From Methylorubrum rhodesianum (GTDB lineage Bacteria > Pseudomonadota > Alphaproteobacteria > Rhizobiales > Beijerinckiaceae): a stretch of DNA of 64,000 bases. Positions 52,564 through 61,141 of this stretch are shown here, piece by piece. The position numbers and the translations under genes are program-made. The notes under the pieces are model-generated. The model was not told the DNA's origin. It saw only the letters and a list, made by a program, of their open reading frames with translations, and did not search any database. Position 1 is the stretch's first letter. Every line of letters starts with the position of its first letter. The stretch covers positions 186,001-250,000 of the forward strand of contig NZ_JACHOS010000006.1 in assembly GCF_014199985.1 (NCBI RefSeq), given 5' to 3'.

Positions 52564-54588
52564 TCATTCAGCGTGGCCGGCGAAGGCCAGGATCCGGTCC
52601 TGCATCTGGTCTGAATGCAGCAGGTCGGCGCGCATGCGTCCGTGCAGACGCTCGGTGCGCAACTGCGCATGGCGCAGCAGGCGTGCGCCGAATGCGCGGC
52701 CGAGCAGTGCCATGATGCGGCGGGCAGTCCCGCGTCCGACGAGGCCACTGTCCATCAGCGGGTCGTCAAGGGAAAGGATGGCTTGGAAGCAGCCCGGCTC
52801 GCCCTGGCGCCCGCTGCGGCCGGCGAGCTGGTCGTCGATTCGCCGTGCATCCTGGCGCTCGACCATGATGACGTGCAGGCCGCCGAGCTCGGCAATGCCA
52901 GGGCCTAGTTTTATGTCGGTACCGCGGCCGGCCATGTTCGTCGCCACGGTGATGCGGCCACGCTGCCCAGCTAGCGCCACGATGGCCGCCTCCTGGCCGT
53001 CCTGCGCGGCGGAGAGCACCGTGTGCGGCAGCCCGGCCTCCGTGAGATAGGCGCTGGCTCGCGCGGAGGCCGCCACCGAGCGGGTGCCGACGAGGACTGG
53101 ACAGCCGCCCGCGTGCAGTTCGGCGATGCGCTCGGTGACGCGCCGCCACTTCGCCGCCTCGTCGGGCAGCACCTCGTCGGGGAGGTGGCGCCGCTGCACC
53201 GGCCGGTGCGTCGGGATGCGGACCACCGGCAGCCGGTAGACCGTCCAGAACTCGGCGGCGACGCCGCGGGTGGTGCCGGTCATGCCAGCGAGGCGCGGGT
53301 AGCGGCGGAAAAAGCGCTGATAGGTCATACGCGCCAGCGTGGTGCGGGCGCCGGAGAGTTCGCAGCCCTCCTTGTGCTCGACCATCTGGTGCAGGCCGTC
53401 GCTCCAGCTCCGGTCCGGCATCACCCGGCCGGTATTGGCGTCGACAATAACCACCTTGCCGTCGCGCAGGATGTAGTGCTCGTCCCGGTGGAACAGGTGC
53501 AGCGCCGAGAGCGCTTGACGCACCAGGCCTTCGCGGGTGACGCGCCCGCGCCAAGCCGGATCCTGGCCGGGCGCCTCGCTCCGAGCGAGCTCGGCGATTC
53601 GCTCGCGGCCGGGATCGGTGAGGACGATCCGGTGCTCGGCCGTCTCGATCCCGTAATCCTCGGGGCTCTTCAGCTCCGCCGCGATCTCCATGGCACGCGC
53701 CAGCACCTCCGTGCTGAACTGCGAGCCGGCCGCGGCCGAGATGATGAGCGGCGTGCGGGCCTCGTCGATCAGTACGCTGTCGGCCTCGTCGACGATGGCA
53801 AAGTGCAGGCCGCGCAGGCGGAGCTGGGCGAGCCGGCTCGCGCTCGCGTGCAGGCTCTCGAGCTTGAGGCGCACATCGCTGGCGCGTTGGCCCAGCGCGA
53901 TGCGGTCGCGCAGGTAGTCGAAGGCGAGATCCTTGTTGGTGCAGTAGGTTATGTGGCAGCCATAGGCCTGCGCCCGCTCCGGCTGCTCCTGCTTCTCCTT
54001 GATGACGCCGACGGTGAGTCCCAGGGCAGCGTAGAGCGGCCGCATCTCCTCCGCGTCGCGCTCGGCGAGGTAGTCGTTAACCGTGACGACGTGGACCGGA
54101 AGGCCGGCCAGCGCCGCCGCGCCTGCGGCCAGCGTCGCCGTGAGGGTCTTGCCCTCGCCAGTGGCCATCTGGGCGACGCGCCCGTCGAGGATGGCGGCGG
54201 CACCCATCATCTGGACGCCGTAATGGCGCTGTCCCTTCACTCGCCCCGACATCTCGCGGATCAGCGCAAAGGCCTCTGCGATGTCGGCATCGCGGAAGGT
54301 TTTCCGGGCGCGCAGGCCCCCCGTGATCGCCTGGATGCGAAATTGTAGCGCCTCTTCGGACAGTTCGGCGATGTCGTCGGCCTGCGCCAGGGCCGCGCGG
54401 GCGATCCGCGCGTAGCGGCGGGCGGCCCAGCCGGCGAGCCCGACCCGCACGCGGCCAATCACCCGCGCAGCGGCCTGATCGAGCCGGCTCGCCTTGAGCG
54501 GCTTGCGCTCGGAATAGGCGCGGGCCGGCGGCACGCGGAAGGCGACCCTGGGCGCAGAGCCAGCGAAGAGGGCGAGGGGATCAGACAC
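52564..54588 (-). CDS. SecA-like translocation ATPase, short form
   Basis: A 674-residue SecA paralogue. The Walker A is QMATGEGKTLTATL near residue 145. NDYLAERDAEEMRPLYAALG and ITYCTNKDLAFDYLRD are SecA motifs, and DEAD-type VDEADSVLIDEARTPLIISA is intact. NBD2 carries GMTGTTRGVAAEFW, ITVATNMAGRGTDIKLG and DDQLAGRSGRQGEPGCFQAI. It ends about 40 residues after SLDDPLMDSGLVG, so the helical scaffold/wing part is cut short and the zinc SecB-binding tail of housekeeping SecA is absent. The start overlaps the M50 gene by eight bases. I infer an ATPase dedicated to export by its operon partners. Confidence 0.92.
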   Translation of the reverse strand: MSDPLALFAGSAPRVAFRVPPARAYSERKPLKASRLDQAAARVIGRVRVGLAGWAARRYARIARAALAQADDIAELSEEALQFRIQAITGGLRARKTFRDADIAEAFALIREMSGRVKGQRHYGVQMMGAAAILDGRVAQMATGEGKTLTATLAAGAAALAGLPVHVVTVNDYLAERDAEEMRPLYAALGLTVGVIKEKQEQPERAQAYGCHITYCTNKDLAFDYLRDRIALGQRASDVRLKLESLHASASRLAQLRLRGLHFAIVDEADSVLIDEARTPLIISAAAGSQFSTEVLARAMEIAAELKSPEDYGIETAEHRIVLTDPGRERIAELARSEAPGQDPAWRGRVTREGLVRQALSALHLFHRDEHYILRDGKVVIVDANTGRVMPDRSWSDGLHQMVEHKEGCELSGARTTLARMTYQRFFRRYPRLAGMTGTTRGVAAEFWTVYRLPVVRIPTHRPVQRRHLPDEVLPDEAAKWRRVTERIAELHAGGCPVLVGTRSVAASARASAYLTEAGLPHTVLSAAQDGQEAAIVALAGQRGRITVATNMAGRGTDIKLGPGIAELGGLHVIMVERQDARRIDDQLAGRSGRQGEPGCFQAILSLDDPLMDSGLVGRGTARRIMALLGRAFGARLLRHAQLRTERLHGRMRADLLHSDQMQDRILAFAGHAE

Positions 54589-56728
54589 GGAACTGGCTCA
54601 GGAACACCTGCCGCAGGCTGCGCAAAGCGCGCCACGCGATCGGCTCCGCCCCGTGATCGAACCGGAGGTAGACGCGCTCGCCGAGCACGTTGAAGGGGAG
54701 GCCGCCGGCGAGCTGGACGTCGAAGACGAAGATGCTCTGGAGCGCCACGGGCTTCTGCGGGTTGCTGGCGTCCACGGCGATGGTGCCGCCGCCCTGCGTC
54801 GCGAGGGCGAGGCTCGGGATCTCCTGCTGCGCCCCCGGCACCTCGCGCAAGATGGAGCCGGCGCGAATTTCCTCGGGCTTCTCTGCCAGCCGCGCGGCGA
54901 CGCCCTGAGTCCGGCTGCGGACCAGGTCTACATCCATCTGCGGCACCACCACCCGCACCACGGGGTCGTCGGCGGTGAGCACGTAGCCAATGCGCTCGCC
55001 CCGGCGCAGATACCGCCCCGGCAGATCGACGGCGCCCGGCACGATCAGCCGGCCGGCCTGGGACGCTCGCACCGTGAGGCCGGCCTGCCGCTCGCGGTAG
55101 ACCCGCAGAATTTCCTGCGTGCTGGCGATCTGCTCCTGGAGGATCTGCGCCTGCACCCTGTCGCCGAGCCGGGCGGCGTCATAGCGTAGGCGCAGTTCGG
55201 CGAGCTGCGCCTCCAGCACTGCGACCCGGCTGTCGAGGCTCGGGTCTTCGAGGGTCGCCAGGGCCTCGCCGGCCTGCGCGTCGCGGCCGGGCTCCACCAG
55301 CAGCGTGGTCAGGATGCCGTCAGTCTTAGTGCGGATCTGTGTATCGTCGGGCGCCCAGACGACGCCCTGTGCCATCGTCGTGTAGGGCAGGGGCACCACG
55401 AACAGCAGGACCAGCACTGCCGCCGTGGCGGCGCTCGTGAGAGTCACCGCCCGGCTCCGGCGCCGGTTCAGCTTCGGATCGGTGAGGATGAACTTGAGGC
55501 CCTTCAGGAGGGGCGAGACCACGGTGCCGAACAGCGCGAGCCCGGCCAGCAGCACGCCGAACACGAAGTACTGCGTGGCGATGAAGCTCGCGATCGCGAT
55601 CGAGACGGTGGTACGGTAGATGAAGGCGGCCACCGCGTAGACGAACAGCCAGGGGCGCTCGCCATCCGCGGTCACCGGATTCTTCGCGCCCTCGATCTTC
55701 AGCGCGTAGCGCTCGATCAGGTAGAAGACGTAGCGGTTGGCCCGCGAGCCGAGATTCGGGATCTCGATGAGGTCGGCGAAGATGTAGTAGCCGTCGAAGC
55801 GCAGGAGCGGGTTGCCGTTGAACAGCAGCGTCGAGACGCTGCCGATCACCATCACGTTGAAGGCTGCCGCCCGCACGAGGCCCGGCTCTGCCGTGGCCCA
55901 GACGATCGCGGCGAGGCCTGCTAGGAACAGCTCGACGAAGATGCCGGCGGCCGCCACCATCATCCGCTGCCACTTGCTGGGGAAGGCGGCGGAGGTCGAG
56001 GCATCGACGTAGGGCGCCGGGAACAGCACGAGCAGCATGACGCCGACCTCGTGCACCTCGCCGCCCCATGCCTTGGCAGCGCAGGCGTGCCCCACCTCGT
56101 GCAGCGCCTTGATGATCGGGTAGAGGCACATCATCAGCGCGACGTTCTGCGCCGAGAGCATCTGGCCCGCGACGTCGCCGGTCAGCTCGCCCGCGTGCAA
56201 GCCGGCCACGACGAGGCCGGAGATCACCACCGCGAGCCAGACCGCGAGCCCCCAGACAGAGAAGAGCGGCCGGAAGTACGGCGCGAGCCGGTCGAGCAGC
56301 GGATCGGGGTCGAAGAGCGGGAAGCGCAGGGCCAGCGGGTTCTTCACCCGGGCGATCAAGGTGCGGCGCGCGGTCGATTCCGAGCGCTCGGCGAGTTCGG
56401 CAAGATCGGGCGGCAGGTCGCCCTGGAGCAGGTCCGAGCCGTGTAGCTGCGAGATCAGGCGGATCGTGTCGTCCTGAGTCGGCGGGTCATCCTCGTTGCG
56501 GCGCGCGGCCGCCTCCCACACCTCCTGCAGAGTGCGGCGCCCGTCCATCATGCACAGGATCAGGTTGGCGGCCGGCGAGAGGCGGTGGAAGCGTCCGGTC
56601 TGGTGATCCTGAAGGACGTACCAGACCTCGCCGCGGAAGCTCTGCCGGTGAATCTCGGCGTGGCGGCGCAGGCGCGGGCGCAAGGCCGCGACGCGATACC
56701 ACGATTGGCTGAATAGGGACTGGGACAT
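54581..56728 (-). CDS. PqqD-like domain + M50 metalloprotease + HlyD-like domain membrane protein
   Basis: A 715-residue protein. Residues 20-100 look like PqqD/RiPP-recognition fold (SFRGEVWYVLQDHQTGRFHR, LILCMMDGRRTLQEVWEAAA, LISQLHGSDLL). Membrane helices follow near 157-175 and beyond. The M50 (site-2 protease) zinc motif is HEVGH at 210-214, with NPLLRFDGYYIFADLIEIPN as the distal Asp motif. More helices come after, then a lipoyl/HlyD-type periplasmic part (ALATLEDPSLDSRVAVLEAQ, coiled coil, GRLIVPGAVDLPGRYLRRGE). The plan matches peptide zinc-metalloprotease proteins linked to secreted peptides. It is third in the operon, 11 bases after the GAF-HlyD gene. Confidence 0.9.
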   Translation of the reverse strand: MSQSLFSQSWYRVAALRPRLRRHAEIHRQSFRGEVWYVLQDHQTGRFHRLSPAANLILCMMDGRRTLQEVWEAAARRNEDDPPTQDDTIRLISQLHGSDLLQGDLPPDLAELAERSESTARRTLIARVKNPLALRFPLFDPDPLLDRLAPYFRPLFSVWGLAVWLAVVISGLVVAGLHAGELTGDVAGQMLSAQNVALMMCLYPIIKALHEVGHACAAKAWGGEVHEVGVMLLVLFPAPYVDASTSAAFPSKWQRMMVAAAGIFVELFLAGLAAIVWATAEPGLVRAAAFNVMVIGSVSTLLFNGNPLLRFDGYYIFADLIEIPNLGSRANRYVFYLIERYALKIEGAKNPVTADGERPWLFVYAVAAFIYRTTVSIAIASFIATQYFVFGVLLAGLALFGTVVSPLLKGLKFILTDPKLNRRRSRAVTLTSAATAAVLVLLFVVPLPYTTMAQGVVWAPDDTQIRTKTDGILTTLLVEPGRDAQAGEALATLEDPSLDSRVAVLEAQLAELRLRYDAARLGDRVQAQILQEQIASTQEILRVYRERQAGLTVRASQAGRLIVPGAVDLPGRYLRRGERIGYVLTADDPVVRVVVPQMDVDLVRSRTQGVAARLAEKPEEIRAGSILREVPGAQQEIPSLALATQGGGTIAVDASNPQKPVALQSIFVFDVQLAGGLPFNVLGERVYLRFDHGAEPIAWRALRSLRQVFLSQFRV

Positions 56729-56739
56729 GCCTCACCCCC

Positions 56740-58641
56740 TCACGGCCACCAGTGCCAGAGGGCGAGGCGCACCCAATCGACGATTGGCCGGGCCCAGACC
56801 CAGGCGAGCAGCCGTCGGTCGACATCGACCTTGGCGATGCCCTCCATGCCCGGTCGCAGCCGGGTGGCGCCGTCCTCGATCCGGCCCTCGACCCGGAACA
56901 GGTTGCGGCCGTTCTTGGCCTCGGCCACAGGGGTGATGGTCTGAATCGTCAATACTTGCGGCTGGTCGGGCAGGGAGGTCGCGAGCACGTGCCCGGTCTG
57001 GCCCTCGCGCAGATCGGCGATCAGGCGCTCGTCCACGCTGAGGACGACGCGGTAGCTGTCCAGCGGCGCGATCTCGAACAGCACCTGTCCGCGGCTAATG
57101 GCGCCGCCGATGGATTGCGAGAGGTCGCCGGAGACGATCAAACCGTCGAAGGGGGCGGTGAATTTCGAGCGAGCGATCTGCTCATCGAGCAGGCGGATTT
57201 GCGCGTCGGCCTGATCGATCTGGCTCTTCACCACGTTGATCGTGGCGGGCTGCCGGGTGGCGAGCGCTTTATCGTACTCGTAGGTGCGCTGCTGGCGCTC
57301 GGTGACCCAGCGCAGGCGCTCCAGGGCGAGATCGCGGTCCTCCAGAGCGGCAAGGAGATCACCCTTGCGCACCGTGTCGCCGGCGCGATGCCCGGCGGTC
57401 TTCAGGTAGCCGTCGTAGGAGGCGACGACGGAACGGCGCACGAGGCCTTCGACGCGGGCATCGGCGGTCACGCGGTAATCGATCTTGATCACCGAGAGCG
57501 CCAGGACCACGGCCAGCGTCGCGGCGAGGCCGAGCTTGAGCCCGGTATGGTTCGGGCCGAAGACCAGCCGCGCGCCGTTCATCACCGCGTCGGTGACCTT
57601 CAGCACCAGCCAGCGGTCGTTCTGCCGCTTGTCTTCCAGCACCGGGCCGATAGCGGCGGCGCAGGCGCTCACCTGCTCGACAGTCTCCAGGCTGAACGGC
57701 TGGTCGGCGGGTCGCTCCAGAGTGATGGCACCGATGAAGCGATCATCGACGAGCATCGGAACGGTCAGAACCCGGCCGCCATATTGCAGCCGGGCGAGGT
57801 CGGCATGCGCCGTGGTGACGGTGGCCTCGTTCTCAGGCGGCGGGAACAGGATCAGGCTGCGCTGGTCAATCGCCTCGTTCATGCAGGCGCCGAGGCGGCG
57901 CACGAGGTTCATTTCGCGGCCGAACTGCGCCGAATGCGAGATGGCTGTGATCCGCGCGCTTCCGCGCCGCGTAAAGCCGATCGCCGCGCGCTGGCAGGAA
58001 AAGGCAATGGCGAAATCCGTCACCGCGGCGGTGCAGGCGGCGGAGAAGCGGGACTGCTCCAGCACCCCGGCGAGCAGGTCGAGGACGGAGCGCGAGCGGG
58101 CCAGCGTCCTGCGCTCGCCCCGGCCGACCAGTTCGGCCTGCTTGGCGACGAGCCACGCGCTGCCCCACTGCACCTGACGGATCGCGGCGCGCAGCTCGTC
58201 CTTGTCGAGGCTGTCGAGGGCAAAGGCAGTGACGGCGAAGCACTCGTCGTCCAGAACCAGCGGCAGCGCCACCCACGCCCCCGGCCCCTGCGGCGCGGTG
58301 CCGGCATGCGGCCCGGTCTCCGCCATCGCCTGTACGACCGGGCGGTTCTCGCGAAAGGCAGCCTCGGCGGTCTCGCGCAGGCCGACCTCGCACTCGGACT
58401 GGGCCGGGAACACGGCGAGCGGGGCGAGCCCGACCGAGGTGCCGGGAAGCAGGACGCAGGCTCGCGGGGCGCCGAGCATCGGCGCCTGAAGCGTGAGCCA
58501 CGCGTTCGCCGCCGCCTGAAGCGTCTGGGAGGTCCGGAGCACCTGCCACAGGGCCGGCTCCAGCAGGGACAGTCGCGCGGCCGGGCCCGCTGCGGACACA
58601 CCCGACGCGGACGAGCCCTCCGCCGCCAAACGCTCGCTCAT
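56740..58641 (-). CDS. GAF-domain HlyD-family adaptor
   Basis: A 633-residue protein. Residues roughly 25-170 and 180-355 are GAF-like (PLAVFPAQSECEVGLRETAE, WVALPLVLDDECFAVTAFAL; then GGRVLTVPMLVDDRFIGAIT, LETVEQVSACAAAIGPVLED). One membrane helix follows (LGLAATLAVVLALSVIKI). The periplasmic part has two lipoyl halves (RRSVVASYDGYLKTAGHRAG and FTAPFDGLIVSGDLSQSIGG), a short coiled coil and a beta-barrel (YRVVLSVDERLIADLREGQT). GGGGA precedes the ATG at 58641. A cytoplasmic sensor domain on an export adaptor is unusual. It may gate export by a small ligand or partner. Confidence 0.87.
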   Translation of the reverse strand: MSERLAAEGSSASGVSAAGPAARLSLLEPALWQVLRTSQTLQAAANAWLTLQAPMLGAPRACVLLPGTSVGLAPLAVFPAQSECEVGLRETAEAAFRENRPVVQAMAETGPHAGTAPQGPGAWVALPLVLDDECFAVTAFALDSLDKDELRAAIRQVQWGSAWLVAKQAELVGRGERRTLARSRSVLDLLAGVLEQSRFSAACTAAVTDFAIAFSCQRAAIGFTRRGSARITAISHSAQFGREMNLVRRLGACMNEAIDQRSLILFPPPENEATVTTAHADLARLQYGGRVLTVPMLVDDRFIGAITLERPADQPFSLETVEQVSACAAAIGPVLEDKRQNDRWLVLKVTDAVMNGARLVFGPNHTGLKLGLAATLAVVLALSVIKIDYRVTADARVEGLVRRSVVASYDGYLKTAGHRAGDTVRKGDLLAALEDRDLALERLRWVTERQQRTYEYDKALATRQPATINVVKSQIDQADAQIRLLDEQIARSKFTAPFDGLIVSGDLSQSIGGAISRGQVLFEIAPLDSYRVVLSVDERLIADLREGQTGHVLATSLPDQPQVLTIQTITPVAEAKNGRNLFRVEGRIEDGATRLRPGMEGIAKVDVDRRLLAWVWARPIVDWVRLALWHWWP

Positions 58642-58733
58642 GGTCCCCGGATTCCCTTGAATGACGGCGCTCAGGGTCTTGCTGGATAAGGGCCCCGCCG
58701 CCACGCCCTATGGCGCGGCGGCGGGGCCGACGG

Positions 58734-59030
58734 TCAGGCGTCGAGGTCGAGGCGTCCGTGCCGGTTCTCGTACTCGGTCAGCACGCCGCCGAGGACGGAG
58801 TGGAGGCGCTTGGCCGCGAGCGGCGTGAGGATCACGCGGTTCGAGAGATCGACCACCACGCTCTCGGTCTCGGCGAGATTCCAGGTCCGGTTGGTGCCGA
58901 AGAACAGATCCACCTGCTCGCGGGTGCCCTGCACGTTCACGACGTTGGCGAACTGGGTCGACATGCTGTCTTCCCGCCATTCGATCGCACGCACCTGATC
59001 GGCGGCACCGGGCTTGCTGCTCTCGCTCAC
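58734..59030 (-). CDS. DUF3467 protein
   Basis: A 98-residue protein of the DUF3467 type: STQFANVVNVQGTREQVDLF, FGTNRTWN, and VVDLSNRVILTPLAAKRLHS, then VLTEYENRHGRLDLDA. The start is a GTG at 59030 with GAGGGA six bases upstream. It is the first gene of the export operon, 92 bases before the GAF-HlyD gene. It is soluble and has no leader-like Gly-Gly site. It may be an accessory subunit, or less likely the exported substrate. Confidence 0.82.
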   Translation of the reverse strand: MSESSKPGAADQVRAIEWREDSMSTQFANVVNVQGTREQVDLFFGTNRTWNLAETESVVVDLSNRVILTPLAAKRLHSVLGGVLTEYENRHGRLDLDA

Positions 59031-59152
59031 GACTGCTCCCTCATCTGCGCGCATCACCGCGCGAAGCGACCTTGAGCTCCTCGACATCACCGCCGGGCTG
59101 ATGCCAGACTGGATCGCGAAGCCTAAGTCCTCATCAAGACATTGCACGAATA

Positions 59153-59175
59153 AAGCCGTCGTTGAACGACGGCTT
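59153..59175. promoter_or_regulatory. Perfect 10-bp inverted repeat between divergent operons
   Basis: AAGCCGTCGT-TGA-ACGACGGCTT is a perfect palindrome with a three-base centre. It lies in an AT-richer gap (about 59031-59265) between the leftward export operon and the rightward methyltransferase operon. That position suits an operator. A short hairpin terminator is an alternative, but neither strand has a T-run after it. Confidence 0.5.
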
Positions 59176-59265
59176 GCCTTGGCACCCAGCGAAACCAAGT
59201 CGCCTTGCATTTATGGCACACAGGGCGATAGGAGCTATTGCACGGTTTGTGCGATTCGATCACGA

Positions 59266-60468
59266 ATGGAATGTGGCGGCGGCAATGGCCACGAAGAAAA
59301 ATGCGTTGATCCAGCGTCTCAATTTAATGCCGTCTTCAGGCCAGAGGTTTGGCCGGGTCCCGTGCCGCAGCCTGATCTTGGCTTCACGCTGATGCCGGAT
59401 GGGGGAGGGCGCGGGATCGCGGTACCGGAAGTGCCGGAGGTGGCGTTTCCGCGCGTGGACTGCTTCCTCGAAAGCGAAGCCGCCGCGCACGCCCTCGGCT
59501 TCGCCTTCACCTCTGGTTTGATCGACCGGCTCGCCCGCCGGGCGGATACTGCGGCGGTGGAGCTTGCCGACGAGTTTCGGTTTGAGCGGCCCCAATTTGC
59601 GTGCCTGATCGGCCTCCTCGTCGGCGCCGGCATCGCCGCCGAACCAGAGCCGGGCCGGATCGGGCTGACCGAGGCGTTCCGCGCCGTGCTGCCCTGCCGC
59701 GACCTGATCGAGGCCAAGCTCGCCTTCGCCGCCGCCGCGTCCGAGGATCTGCGCCAGCATTTTCCCGCCTTCGTGGCGGACCTGCCGGCCTTCATGGCGG
59801 CCTCGCGCACCTTCGAGCTGTTCCGCTACGACCGCTGCTTCGAAATCACTCCGGACAACCTCGACGCGACCCGGCGCTGGGTCGCCTACACCACCTGCCT
59901 GACCCGCTACGAGGCCGGGCCGTGCCTCGACCGGATCGAGCCCGGCCGGCATCTTCGCCTGCTCGATCTCGGCGGCAATAGCGGCGAGTTCGCTGCCCAG
60001 GCCTGCCGCCGCGCCCCGAACCTGACCGCGACGGTGTTCGACCTACCCGTCGTCTGCGCCCTCGGCCGCGAGAACCTCGCGAACCGGGCGGAGGGCGCCC
60101 GCGTCATGTTCCTGGCCGGCGACATGCGGCGTGGTCCCATACCCGAGGGACACGACCTCGTGACCTTCAAGTCGGTGCTGCACGATTGGCCGGCGGAGGA
60201 AGCCCGTGCCCTGCTCGAACAGGCCGCGCGCGCGCTCGCCCCCGGCGGGCGACTCGTGATCTACGAGCGGGCGCCCATGGCCCTGCGCCAGCGCCCCCTC
60301 GGCTACGTCCAATCCGCCGACCTCGTGTTCCAGCCCTTCTTCCGGGATGCCGACCTCTACATCGAGACGCTGGCCATGCTCGGCTTCGTCGATTGCACCG
60401 TCCGGGGTCTCGCGCTGGAGACGCCTTTCCACCTGATCGAGTCACGCAAGCCCGGCGGTGTCCGGTGA
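59266..60468 (+). CDS. SAM-dependent O-methyltransferase (acetylserotonin/COMT-like)
   Basis: A 400-residue methyltransferase of the dimeric plant-type O-methyltransferase family. A helical dimerisation domain (ALGFAFTSGLIDRLARRADT, EFRFERPQFACLIGLLVGAG) precedes the SAM-binding fold: motif I LRLLDLGGNSGEFAAQA, TATVFDLPVVCALGRENLA, GDMRRGPIPEGHDLVTFKSV and the catalytic-region motif LHDWPAEEARALLEQAARAL. The start at 59266 has no clear ribosome-binding site; 59392 is an alternative. The acceptor is unknown. It is the first gene of the rightward operon; the stop overlaps the next start. Confidence 0.88.
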   Translation: MECGGGNGHEEKCVDPASQFNAVFRPEVWPGPVPQPDLGFTLMPDGGGRGIAVPEVPEVAFPRVDCFLESEAAAHALGFAFTSGLIDRLARRADTAAVELADEFRFERPQFACLIGLLVGAGIAAEPEPGRIGLTEAFRAVLPCRDLIEAKLAFAAAASEDLRQHFPAFVADLPAFMAASRTFELFRYDRCFEITPDNLDATRRWVAYTTCLTRYEAGPCLDRIEPGRHLRLLDLGGNSGEFAAQACRRAPNLTATVFDLPVVCALGRENLANRAEGARVMFLAGDMRRGPIPEGHDLVTFKSVLHDWPAEEARALLEQAARALAPGGRLVIYERAPMALRQRPLGYVQSADLVFQPFFRDADLYIETLAMLGFVDCTVRGLALETPFHLIESRKPGGVR

Positions 60469-61112
60469 GCGAGCCCTTCGTGCTCGCAATCTGCGGACCG
60501 CCGGGCAGCGGCAAGTCCACTCTGTCCCACGCCCTATCGGAGCGGTTCGGCGGCGCGCCCGTGCTCGCCTACGACGCCTACGAGGAAATCACCGGCTGGC
60601 CGCCGGAGCGGGTGGCGGCGTGGCTCGCCAGCGGCGCGCCCCTCAACGCGGTGCCGGTGCCGGGGCTCACCGAGGATCTCGCCCAGCTGCGGCGCGGCGA
60701 GCCCGTGCCGGACCGGGAGCGCGGCGGCACGCTGCGCCTGTCGCGGCGCGTGGCGCGCCCCGTGATCGTTCTCGACACCCTGCTCGGCCGAGCCCATCCC
60801 GGCACGGGCGCACAGATCGACCATCTGGTCTGGCTCGATCTGCCCCTCGACGTCGCACTGGCGCGCAAGCTGCGCAGCTTCACCGGTGAGGGGCAGCGCG
60901 ACCCCTCTGCGGCCTCCAGGCTTCTTGCGGGGCTCGATGCCTATCTCGGACGCTACGACACCCTGCTGCACCCGACCTACGCGCTCCAGCGCGAACGGGT
61001 GCGGCCGGCGGCCGACCAGATTCTCAGCGCCGGCACGCTCGCCGAGCACCTCGACGCCATTCAGTCCGAAATCCAATCTACCCTCACGCCCGTCCCGACG
61101 CCGACGGCGTGA
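60465..61112 (+). CDS. P-loop kinase, uridine-kinase-like
   Basis: A 215-residue P-loop protein. Walker A is CGPPGSGKST (residues 10-19). LAYDAYEEITGWPPERVAAW follows as a substrate-side segment, then RRVARPVIVLDTLLGRAHPG and HLVWLDLPLDVALARKLRSF, resembling the strand and lid of uridine/pantothenate-type kinases. The start is GTG at 60465, overlapping the methyltransferase stop (GTGA). The substrate is unknown. It probably acts in the same tailoring pathway as its neighbours. Confidence 0.75.
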   Translation: MSEPFVLAICGPPGSGKSTLSHALSERFGGAPVLAYDAYEEITGWPPERVAAWLASGAPLNAVPVPGLTEDLAQLRRGEPVPDRERGGTLRLSRRVARPVIVLDTLLGRAHPGTGAQIDHLVWLDLPLDVALARKLRSFTGEGQRDPSAASRLLAGLDAYLGRYDTLLHPTYALQRERVRPAADQILSAGTLAEHLDAIQSEIQSTLTPVPTPTA

Positions 61113-61141
61113 GGGGCGATGCTCGCGGAGCCGATAACTCG

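Noticed and set aside
59162..59392. Short plus-strand frame as a precursor peptide for the export system
   Set aside because: No ribosome-binding site, and its 3' part overlaps the methyltransferase in a different frame; nothing marks it as a leader-core peptide.
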